Positions 49,503 through 60,800 of a DNA stretch of 64,000 nucleotides are shown piece by piece. The position numbers and the translations under genes are program-made. Source of the stretch: Pelagophyceae sp. CCMP2097 (taxonomy: Eukaryota; Sar; Pelagophyceae); contig MU657220.1 in the NCBI GenBank assembly GCA_026770575.1, positions 169,589-233,588 on the forward strand, written 5' to 3'. Position 1 is the stretch's first letter. Each line of letters opens with the position of its first letter. The notes under the pieces are model-generated. The model made no database searches and was not told the DNA's origin. It was given only the letters and a program-made list of their open reading frames with translations.

Positions 49503-50100
49503 AGTCGACGAGGGGCATCCCGATGCAGATACGCCACCCGTCCGCTCGGCGCCGTCACGAACTCAAGCACACCCAGCAAGATCACCCATCAAGATGACCC
49601 AGCAAGATGACCCATCATCAAGAACACTCAGCCAAACCCCTCAACCCCGCCGGCGCTTGCAGGGCTCGAGCGCGGTCCGTATGAGTCGCATCATAGTTAA
49701 TCGCCACTCTGTAGCGTTGACGGAGAGTGCCTGCGCCGCCACCGCGGTAGGACGCGGCTCCATTCCAAGGCACCGCTGAGGGCCCCGCGCAGCGCCGCAG
49801 GAGCGCGAGCGCGGCGGTGCCTTTTGACGGGGGTCTTTTTAGTGGACGAACGACGCTCGCAAAACGGTCCGAGCGGCGGACTATCGGAGGCCGTCGGCGT
49901 CGAGCGAGTCCGGCGTCTGTGGCCCGTCGTCCGCCTCGACGAGGCGCGCGAGCACGACGCGCGTCGCCTAAGAGGAGCGTGTGAAGCGGCGGTCCCCGGA
50001 CAGCGGTGCGGGGTTCGGGAGTGCGTTTCAAAGGCGGCGGCGGTCCACCGGCGGCACCCGCTTTTTGACGGCGGCGATTCCACCTTTTGCCGAGCCTTGA
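49503..50100. other. Spacer, possibly 3' part of the minus-strand coiled-coil gene
   Basis: 49575-49625 holds short AAGATGACCCA(G/T) direct repeats. Beyond that, minus-strand frames are open but contain no recognisable domain. I cannot fix where the coiled-coil gene ends. Confidence 0.35.
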
Positions 50101-50149
50101 TGGTGCGGCTTGCCCGTGCCGAGTTTTCCCTTTGCACCCCGTGCCTTTG

Positions 50150-51540
50150 AACCTCGGCGCTGGCTTCTACCGCCGCCGCTGTAAAGTACTCCAAAACGCG
50201 CACGCGGTCCGTCGCCGTGAATTTGTCCACCTCGAAGCGGGTCAAGTCCGGCGGAACGTCTTCGGAAGCGGATTCGGCAAGACCAAAAGTCCCGGTGCTC
50301 GCCGAAACGGTGTCGCGGTGCGAGGCGCGCAGGGCCCGATCTCGCCGGTCCAGCCGCTCGCGGTCCACGGCGGCGACGCTGCGTATCAAGGCGTCGCGTA
50401 AGGCCGCGCACTCTGGCGTGGGTGGTCGAGTGGAGCGGCGGTGTACATCGATTTCTCGTTGAAGCCGGAACGCAGCGCGCCTCTCAGAACCGATGCGGTC
50501 CTCCAAACCGGAAACGTCCTGCGCCGCCGCGCGGCCGAGGCGGTTGGCGGAAGCGCCGAGGAGCTCCGCCGAGGACTGGAACGTCGTTTGCAGAAAGGCA
50601 GACTCCAGCATGCCAGTATCGGCCATGCCTGAAAAGTCGTGTGAACGAGGGTTGCGTCTTTGCGTCGCGCACCTTGGTCGGGCTCCTTGTTCAGCGCGAC
50701 CCTTAAAAGGTCCGCCCCGGTCCTCGTCCGCTGCAGCTCCCTCTCCAGCCAACACCGGTCGTCCTCCGCGACCTCGAGCTTCTCCTTGAGGCCGTGCAGC
50801 GCGCTCCGCAGCGTCACGCCCTTTTTATCCAGGCCTGAACCAAAGGCGTCGAGAACCGAATCTCAAAGTCGTCCCCACCACGCACTTAGCGCCTCCTCGC
50901 GGAACCAGTCGCAGTCCTCGGTCAGCTGCTTGACCTGCGATGATGCGCGGTTTGTTTCCAAGAAGACGCCAAAAACGAAGCACAAGGCACACCTTCTCAT
51001 CCTTCTGCTGCGAGCTCTGCTCCTCGGCCACTCTCCGCCGCAGCTCGCGCAGCTCGCTCTGAATCTTGTACGTGTGGCTGCGGTAGGCGCCTGAGTGGGC
51101 CCGGTCGTCGGACCGCTTCGACGACGACGACGGCGACGTTCGAAGTTACGAGCCTCTCGACCGCGGCGCCGGCGCGGCGGCGCGTTTTCCAGCGGGAGGT
51201 CCGTCGAGAGGCCCCTCCGTCGTGGGGCCCGTTCGAGGGCCCGCGGCAAGGGCCCGCAGCGAGAGGCCCGCGGCGAGAGGCCTCTCGAGGGCCCGCTCGA
51301 GGGGCCCTTTCGAGGCGTCCTTTCAAGAGTTCCCGGCCTTTGCGGCGTCCCGCGGCCGGCCCGTTGTCGCCTCAGCGGTGCGTTGCCGAGGTTTTACGCA
51401 CCGAGGAACTCGCTCCTTTCCCTCAGCAGCAACTCGCGCGTGTTGTGGTTCAGCGACGACACCACGTGCGCCAGGCGGCCGTACTGCGCCCGCACCTTGC
51501 CGAGGCCACTGTCCGGTGAAGCGAGGGCCGCCATCGCGTC
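50150..51540 (-). CDS. Coiled-coil protein, unidentified, multi-exon
   Basis: Minus-strand segments with coding sense, right to left: MAALASPDSGLGKVRAQYGR ... SSLNHNTRELLLRERSEF (about 51535-51400); YRSHTYKIQSELRELRRRVA ... EEQSSQQKDEK (about 51090-50998); VKQLTEDCDWFREEALSAW (about 50940-50880); VTLRSALHGLKEKLEVAEDD ... ERELQRTRTGADLLRVAL (about 50820-50690); MLESAFLQTTFQSSAELLGA ... LEDRIGSERRAAFRLQREID; and DLTRFEVDKFTATDRVRVLE ... YFTAAAVEASAEV (to about 50150). Heptads of Leu/Glu/Arg point to a long coiled coil, perhaps cytoskeletal. Both ends are undetermined and the coordinates approximate. An array of GAGGCCCGCGGCGAGAGGCC units (51190-51330) sits in its first intron. Confidence 0.6.
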
Positions 51541-51852
51541 GACAGCCTGAGCCTGAGCGCCGCTATCTTTTAGCGAGAGGCAGGGTCGAGAAGTTCCCGG
51601 CCGTGGGAGATTTTGGAGGGCCTTTGGGGGCCTCTTTGGCGCTGCGGGGACGGAGGTGAGCACTGGCGCCGGGTATATAGACGCAAGTTGCGTTTGGGGG
51701 AGGCCACTCTCGCTTCTCACGCGTTCAAATCCCAACTGTTCACATGAACTCGAAAACTTCGAAACTGCATTTGCTCGTGATTTGCGCACGCTTTCCGGGA
51801 TCTTTCCCGGCTTGTGACGACCCCGCGGCGGCCTCGCATTTCATCTTCGGCC
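51541..51852. promoter_or_regulatory. Divergent intergenic region
   Basis: About 0.3 kb between the coiled-coil gene (-) and the ABCA gene (+). A TATATA-like word (GGGTATATAGAC) occurs at about 51670; whether it is a functional TATA box is unknown. Confidence 0.35.
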
Positions 51853-54800
51853 ATGGCGCAGTCCATGGCGCCACGCGGCGACCTCGCCGCGCCGCTGCTC
51901 GAAGCGGCATTGTCGCCGCTCCGCGCCGAGGCACCGCAGGCGTCTCAAAACGCGCCGGCGGATGCGCGTTGGCCCGCTGCGCAGCAACTTCGTATTGTCT
52001 TGCTCCGCAAGCACTGTGCCATCCGCTACCGGTCGCGGGCGGCGAACCTGCAGTTGTTCGCGCTGCCGCTGTTTGGGCTGCTGCTGCTTTGGCTAGTTTA
52101 CTACTGTTTCAACCTGCCGGACCGAGACTCCACGGGGTGCGCCCCGCCGCAGCGCGCGCCGGAGACGACCGTGCTCGACGAGACTCCGGGAAGACATTCC
52201 CATACGAGAGGGTACTCCACGAGACCTTTGGACCGCAGAGCCGCCTTTGACGACCGTCTTTGCGCGTCGCCTCCCGGCGGAGACACGCTCCCCTAGGTTC
52301 CTGGAGCTGCTCCTCGTCCCTCTCGCTTTAATCATGGTCATGCAGACTTTAGTGGTGAACCTGGCGGCGGAAAAGGCGGCGCGGCTGGTGGAAGCGATGA
52401 AGATCATGTCACTCTGGGAGTCGGTGTACTGGTTCGCCCATTTCGTCGAAGCCGCAACCACCGCCGCTCTGATAGCCGGTCTCGTCGCGACGTTTGCGGT
52501 GGCGACGACGCTGTTCAACCACGGGGGGTGGTTGAGTATATTTGGATTGGTCTTTTCGTTCTGTCTAGCAGCGTCTGCTTTCGCCTTCGCTCTGGCATCC
52601 ATCGTCGACTCGCCGCAGACGGCGGGGCAGGTGCGTCGGCGCGAGGCCAGACACGGGGGGGCGGACCCTCATCATGATTCATCACGGACCCCCGTCACAG
52701 AACCCCCGTCACGGACCCCGTCACGGACCCTATACGGACCCTATACGGACCCTATACGGACCCTATACGGACCCTATACGGACCTCATACGGACTCTTGA
52801 CGGTCCCCGTGCGCAACTCCGTACGGTCCTGGATAAGGACCCCATGCGTATGCCATACGGATTTTACGGACCTTTGAATGGACTCCGTGCGGACCTCCGT
52901 TGGGATCCTATGCGGGCCCCATGCGGACCCCTATACAGAGCCCATGCGGCCCTTATGCGGACCTTCGAATGGACCTTCGAATGGACCTCCGAACGGACCG
53001 TATACGGACGCCATGCGGTCGCCTATACGACCCCTATAGGGATCCTATGCGGTCCCTATGCGGTCCCCGAAACGGTCTTCAAGAAGGACCTGTACACATA
53101 TCCCGTGCGCGGGCCCTTGTCACGTTGACCACGGCCCTGGAACTCTCGCCAGAGGGGCCGAGTCAGAGAGACCTCGCCTGATAGGGACCTCTTCAAAGGG
53201 CCTCCCCAAGGACCGTCTCACGGGGGCCGAGGTCACAGGGACCTGGTCATAGGGACCTCGTCGCAGGTTGACGGGGACCTCGTCCCGGGAATCGCGTCTC
53301 GGGGACCTCGTCATGGCAACCTCGACAACCTCGACACGTGGCCCTTGGCGTAGGGTCCTCGTCAAGACGACGGTGTCACAGGGACCTTGTCAAAGGGCCC
53401 TGTGCCGCAGGGACCTTTGTCACGGGGCACGGGTTTCCCAAAGGGCCATCCAAGCGGACCCTCGTGCGCCCCCAGCGAGGCCCGCGCCGTCAGATGCGCC
53501 GATCCGGCACCCTCGGAGCAGTCGAAGAAAGAAAGAAACGACGAAAACGCAAAACGAGCGCGTCAATAGGTCGCCCTTGCCGCGCAGTTGGCATGTGTCA
53601 TCGTCTTCATGGCCGTGATTAAGCCAGACGTCCAGGCCGCCGCGGAGGGGCTGACTTCTCGAAGTGCTTTACGAGGGTGGTGCCTCCTTCCGCACGTCGC
53701 TTTGGAGCTCGGCATAAACTCGTTCAGAGGCCCGCCGACGCAAGGCCGGCACTCTCGGCCAAATAAGTACAAGCGCTTGAAGGAGGGGTGCTCTGAAAAT
53801 GCGCATGCTGTTTATACCATTGGGTGTGGGGAGTACGAGGGTGGGCCTCAGTTACATTTCGATGACGATGGTTTAATAAGCATGCTGACGAACCAGACGG
53901 GCTGGGGCAACGCCACGTATTCCAAATTCCAGAGATACACGCAATACCACGGCATCGAGCTCGGCGAGATTGTGGGGATGCTGCTTTTGGACGTTTTACT
54001 GTATGCTTGTTTGGCTTGGTATCTCAACCAAGTCGTACCCTCGCAAGTCGGCGTGCGGAAACCCTTTTACTTCATATTCCACCCTTTGTACCGGCGGCCC
54101 GCCAAAATCGCAGTCGACGAGGCCGAAGTGGACATGCCTCGCGGCGACGCGTTTGAGCCGTACTTTGAAGAGGCATTGCCTTCTGTCACTGTCCGCGGAC
54201 TACGCAAGACTTTCGGCGGCTTCGTCGCCCTCGACGACCTCTCCTTCGAGCTGTTTGAGGGCCACGTCTTTTCGCTGCTCGGCCACAACGGTGCGCGGCG
54301 ATGCCGGCCATGTGCGGTGACCTGGAAACGGAGTCGCGACCGGCATCGGAAGCGAGGACCCTGCGACGAGCCCTGCGAGGGGCCCTGCGAGGGCTCGTGC
54401 GAGAGGCCTTGCCAGGGACCGTGCGAGCGCCTTGCCAGGGCCCCTGCAAGGAACCGAGCAAGGGACCTTGCGAGAGGCCTTTGCGAGGGCCCGTGCGAGG
54501 GACGTTGGCAGGAACTGTGCGAGCGGCCCTCTCCAGGACCGCGCGAAGGGCCCTGCCAGGGCTCGTGCGAGGGGCCTCATAAGGGCCTGTGCGAAGGCCC
54601 GTGCGAGGGCCCGTGCGAAAGGCCTTGCCGGGGCCCTTTGCGAGGGGCCTCGTGTGAGGTCACACGTCGTCGAAATACCAAAGAATACCACAGAATACCA
54701 CAGAATACCACAGAATACCAGGCGCGGGCAAGTCGACCGCCATCAACGTTCTCACGGGCCTCCTCCCGTCGGACTCGAGACGCGCCGACGGCGGCGCGGT

Positions 54801-57800
54801 CGTCTATGGGCGGCGGATCCGAGACGAGATGGATGCGGTCCGTCGTGTCACGGGACTCTGCCCCCAACACGACGTGAACAAAATTCCGCGTCCATCGGAA
54901 GACCCAGAAACGTCACACAGAACAGAGGGACGACCGAGTCGATGCACGCGGGGGCGAGACGTGCGGGGGGATTGCGAGAGCGTTTGTGGCCACTTTGCAA
55001 CCAGGAGCAGCGACGGGTTCGGGTTCGCCCTTCAACCCGCGCGTCGGGTTTGCCGGGTTTGCGCGTCAAGGCCGACCCGTATACCCGCGGGTCTGGCCTT
55101 AGTCCCGAACCCGAACCCGATCCTTGGAAGACGGGTTTGGTCGCTGGACCAACCGGCGACCTTTTGGGCGCGGCGCCGATTTTCAAACCCGAAGACACCG
55201 TCCCTGCTCCTGTTTGCCAGGCCCCGCCTCCAGGTCCTCTTCGACTTGCTGACGTCGCGCGAGCACCTCGAGTTGTTCGCCTGTTTGAAGACGAGTGGTT
55301 TGTCGGCGTTTGAAGACGAGGCCAAGTCGGAAGTTTCTCATCTCCTGGCCCAGTTCCACCTTGCCGCCCGAGCCGACCACCTCGCCCACGAGCTCTCCGG
55401 CGGCATGCGGCGCAAGCTCTCGACGGCGGTGGCGCTGTGCGGGCGGTCGAAGTTTGTGCTTTTGGACGAGCCGACTGCGGGCATGGACGCTCTCGCTCGA
55501 CGGGAGCTGTGGGATCTGCTCGCCGAGGCAAAAAAGGGCCGCACGCTCCTTCTCACGACGCACTACATGGACGAGGCGGACGTGCTCGGCGACCGCGTGG
55601 CGATCATGACCAAAGGCAAGCTGAAATGCCGCGGGACGTCTCTGTTTTTGAAGAACCATTTCGGCGCGGGTTACAGAGTCGTCTGCGAGACATCGGGCGA
55701 CGATGACAAGCTCAAAGCCTTTGACGCGTACCTCTGCGAGAAGATGGCCGGGAGACGCATCCAAGATGAGGCTTCGAGGCGGTCCGAGTCGTCTTCGGCG
55801 CCCGTCGGAAGCTTCTTAAAATCAACGTCGGGCCACCATTTAGCCGAAATCGGCGAAACCGTCGTCGCGACGCTGCCGAGGTCAAAGGCGGCGGTGTATG
55901 GGAGCTTTTTTGATCATTTGGATTCTCGCGGATTCAATGACTTTGGTATAGTCCACTACGGACTCACGGTGACTTCCCTGGAAGACGTCTTCTTGGCAGT
56001 CGGCGCAGACGACCAAGTCGCGCGAGACCCGCGTCCTGCGGGCCGGGAGCGGGGCCTCGGAAGCACTCGGAATCGTGCCAAAGAAGCCGGCTGGGGAAAG
56101 GTCGCTCATCGCATGCCATACAGAGTCCCTGCAGCTGCAACTCCGTGGCGAGCTCAGGACGGTCTTCCGACGGTCCGACGGGACCGGAGACGGTCTCCGT
56201 CAGGCCCTCGTCGGGCCCCAGGACGGTCCCTCGAGACGGTCCCTCGAGACGGTCCCTCGAGACGGTCCATCGAGACGGTCCCTCGAGACGGTCCGATGCG
56301 GCGGCCCCTCGAGACGGTCCTATTAGACAGTCCTTGTAGACGGCCCGACGCGGCCCCTCGTCCGATGCGGACCCTCGACGGCCCCATACGGCTCCTATGC
56401 GGACAGCTCTGGGGATCCTGTACCATCCTCTCCGGTCCTCGACGGACCCGCGACCGACCTGAGACGGTATCGTGCGACCCTCGCGGTCAGACTGGGGACT
56501 CGACGATGCTCTGAGGCCCCTCGATGGTCCCTCAACGCCTCCATAGACGGTCCTATGCGGCCCCTCGACGGCCCTACACAGACCTCGACGGTCCCTCGAC
56601 AGTCCTCCACGGACCCGAGACGGACTCGAGAGCGTCTAGACGGTCCGATGCGGCCCCTCGACGGTCCTATGCAACTTATATGTGGGGAGTCCTAGAGCGC
56701 CCTACACAGTCCTCGATGAATCCGGTAAGAAACGGACGCGAGACGGAATCAATCGGCCCTCACGGCGGGGCCTTGCTCTGCAGCCCCTTGAAGGTCCCCA
56801 GACGGCTCCTGGACAGTCCTATATGGACTGTTCTCTGGGGACCCGAGACGACCCCCTTTGTCGGTCCCATGCACGGTCCGACGGGGGCCTCCAAGGTCCT
56901 CTTCGGCTCCTCTATGGCCGCCCTTCGACGGTTCGAACCCTCAAAGGTCCGACGCGTCCCCGGAAGCGGTCCGTAGACGGCCCTTTCGACGGGGCCAACT
57001 CGCAGCCTGGGTTCGCATGGCCTCTCCCCGAGCGGGGGCCCGTACCATAGCAGAGGCTCGAGATCATCGCGAAAGGAAGACGTTTCGGCAGCGGCATCCA
57101 TGCAAGGCGTGGATGGCAACGACTAGGCGCCCGCCGACCCGGCTTCTGGCCTGCGCATCGGCGGCGGGCGGCAATACGAATCGACGTTCACCTCGCAAGT
57201 CTTCGGCCTGGCAGTAAAACGCCTCCGAGTCGCGTCGCGCGACGTCAAGACGCTCGCCTTGGTCTTGCTGCCCGTGGCCGGCGTGGGGACCGGGTTTGCG
57301 CTGAGCGTGAACGAGGTCATTTCTCAAAAGGACGTCATCAATGACATTATTACAGCCGCAATCGCCGCCGGCGGCTTCCTCATCTACCCCGCGCTCGTCG
57401 CCGAGCAAGTCGTCGCAGAGAGAGAGTCCAAGCTGCGCAACGTGCCCGCAGCGTCCGTGGTAGGAACACACGCTCGTCAAAGGGGCCTTGTCAAAGTGAC
57501 CCTTACGGGGAGCGTGGCACGGGGACCTCGTCGCGGCGACCTCGTCACGGCGACCTTGTCACGGGGGCCTTGACACAAGGACGTTGCCACGGGGACGTTG
57601 TCAAAGGGACGTTGTCAAAGGGACGTTGTCAAAGGGCCTTCGTTTCGGGAAATTTGTCGCAGGGATCTTGTCACGGGCTTCTTGCCACTGGGCTTCTTGT
57701 CACTGGGCTTTTGTCGAAGGGACCTTGCCCCGGGGATCCCGTTACGGGAAACCCGTTACGGGAAACGTCTCACGGAGACCTCGTCAAGGCGACCTTGTCA

Positions 57801-60800
57801 CAGCGGCCTTGTCATAGGAGCCTTGACACGAGGACGTTGTCGCGGGGACGTTGCCATGGGGACGTCGTGACAGACCTCGTCTACGGGATTTTGCGACGGG
57901 GACCTCGTTTCGGGAAATGTGTCGCGGGGACCTTGTCACAGGGGCCTTGTCATAGGGCCCCTTGAGGTCCTTGGGAAGGCCCTTTGAAGGGTCCCTCTCA
58001 GGCGAGGGACCTCTGACGAGGTCCCTCTGGCCCGAGTGCCAGAGGTTGCTGAGCCAAGGGCCCCTGACGCGTTCCCTGTGGCAGAGGGTCCTTTGACCAG
58101 GTTCCTGTGACAACGTCGCCGTGACAACGACCCCAAGACGAGGTCCTTGTGTCACTGTCCGATAACAAGGTCCCCGAGGCACCTTTCTCGGGACGGGGTC
58201 CCGTCGCTTGGTCCCGTCGCTTGGTCACTTCGTCTATTTGACGAGGTCCCTGTAAAAACGCCCCCGTGACAACGTCCTTGGGACAAGGCCTCCACGTGAA
58301 ACGTGCCTCGGGAACTTGTCAGAGGAACTTCATCGTCGGATGGGCCCCCTCACAGGGACCCCTTCACCGGCCCTCGTCAGAAGGACCCTGTCACAGAGAC
58401 CCCGTCTAGGGCTCTTGGCGCGGGGACCCTGTCACGTCGTCACGCACCCTCGTGCTGAGGACGTCGGGGACTCTTGCCAGAGGGACCGAGACCGGGAAGA
58501 CGCGCGCCGGGAGATGGCGCAACACAGCGCCCGCTAGGTCCTGACGGTCATGGGCTGCTCGGCGCGCGCGTACTGGGTCGGGTCGTTCTTGGGCGACTTT
58601 TTGCTGTTCACGACAGTCTGCCTGGCTTACTACGTCGCCGTAATCGCGTCGGGCCTGCCGAGATGGGTCGAAACGGGCGCCGTGTTCATTTACTTGCCCG
58701 CGTACGGATGCTACCTCATCGCGTACTCGTACGCGGTGTCGCACGCCTTCGACTCGGCGAAGAGGTGCGTTTGAACGAGCCACCACGAACAAAGGCCGTC
58801 TACGCGTTTTCGTAGGTGCGTGGCGGCGGTGCCGGGGCTGCAGGTCTGCCAGCTCCTCGCGCGCGCCCGCGTCGAAATACCTTGTTGGTGGCGGTGCGCA
58901 CGAGTCGCAGATGCACGCCGGACGTGCGGAGCGGAGCGTGGGCAAGGAAAGCATCTCTTGCCAAAAACGATCAGAATTTCGACAGGAATCATCGAACGGG
59001 CCCTGACGAGGCCCCTTGACGGTCCCTGTCTCCGGCCTCTGGCAAGGGCCCTTGCGAGGTCCCTCGCACGGGTCCTGGCGAGGCCCCTGGCACGGTCCCT
59101 CGCGAGTGCGACGCGGGAAGGCATTCCGGCCCGGCGAGAGGCCGAAGACTGGGCGAGGGGCCTCTCGAGGGGCACGTCGGGGCCTCTGCGTCGGAGCCCT
59201 GGCGGTGCGGGTTTAGAGCGACGTTGTATCACGAGACTTTTGGTCCCACGCACCCCCGAAAACCCCCGAAACCCCCCGGAAAACCTCATCTCCGCTCCAG
59301 GCGCCGAACATCATCGCGCTGCTCGCCTACCTGGTCATCCACGCTTACGATTCCGACTTTGACCTCGAGCGAGCCCAGGCGGGCAACCTCTGGTAAGGCG
59401 GCGCCCGGGAGCGGCAAACGCGGGAGTGGATGCCCAAGCGGCGAACCCGGGAGTCGAGGCCAAAAGCCCGGGCCGTCACGAATATAATTGTGCGGCGGCG
59501 AAGAGAGGGGGACTTTGTGCACGCCGGGGGAGGGGCGCGTCGGCTGCCGCCATACGAGCGGGTGCTGAAAGAGGAGAGTGCCTGATGAGAGCTGAGCCGC
59601 TGCGTTGGATTTTGGATCCCGTATGCCAGATGGGCTCGTATGCCATCTGGGCTCAAGCCCGTATCCTTGACCGGGTCCTTGCCCTCCGGACGGGCCCTTG
59701 CAAGGCCTCTGGCACAAGTTTCTTGTAAAGCCCCCTCGTAAGGATCCTGGCAGGGTCCCTTTCTGCTAAAGGGCCCTCGCGCGGTCTCTTGCAAAGGCCC
59801 GTTGGACGGGCCATGGCAAGAACCCTCGTCCGTCCGTCCGTCTAAAAGTCCGTCCGTCTAAAAGATGACAACTTTTCCATGGGCCCGGAGCAAAGGCCGG
59901 AGAAGGTCGGAAACGCGGGTCGCAAGGCGCCTCGCTCTCGCAAGGACTTTGAGCAGGCCCCTTGCAAGGCCTCTCACGGCCCCTTGCTCACGGTCCCCCG
60001 CAAGGCCCTCCGCGCGGTCCTTTGCCCTCGAAAGGGGCCCGTGCGCGGTCCGTTCTCTTCTGGCGGTCCGTTCGCTTCTGGACATCCCTCGCAAGGCTCG
60101 CACGGGCCCGTGCACGTACGGCCTTTATGGGATTCAACCGACCCAACATGAGCTGCGTCAGTTGAAGAGTGTCATGAAACCCGTAGGCTTTCCGCGTGTC
60201 TGTCGCCGCAAGGCCTTTTCTGGCTCGGCTTTTTCAACATGGCCAACGAGCTCCCCATCCCCAAAGCCTCGCAGCCGTCCCTCGCAGCGTGCTTTACGAT
60301 CATCGCAGTCGAGGGCTTTCTCTTCTTCCTCGCGGCCTACTTTTTAGACGTCCGCAAGATGATGCCTTTACAACGAGTTTGGCCGTCTGCAAGGGTGGGG
60401 GCGAACGCCGGGGGCGACGACGACGTCAAGGCCGAAGTCGACGCGGTCCTGGCCATGCCCTCTTCTCAAAAAGCTTTGCAGACTGACGTCACCGACGAAG
60501 AGGCGCCTTTGACCCTGGCCGACTTTGGGAATCAAGGTGAGCAAAAGTACGCTTTGGTCGTCCAGCGGCTCCGGAAGGTGTACCCGCCAAAGCTCGCCGG
60601 CCCGCATACCGTCGCCGTCCACGATTGCTCCTTTCGAGTCCAGACGGGGCAGGTCCGTGGGCCGGAGCCGCGTACCAGTTGTGTCCATTGATGCTTCGAT
60701 AGGTCTTCGGTTTGTTGGGCGCCAACGGCGCCGGCAAGTCGACGGTGTGCAACATGGTCATTCGCGCGACGGCGCCGACGGCCGGCGACGCGCGCGTCGG

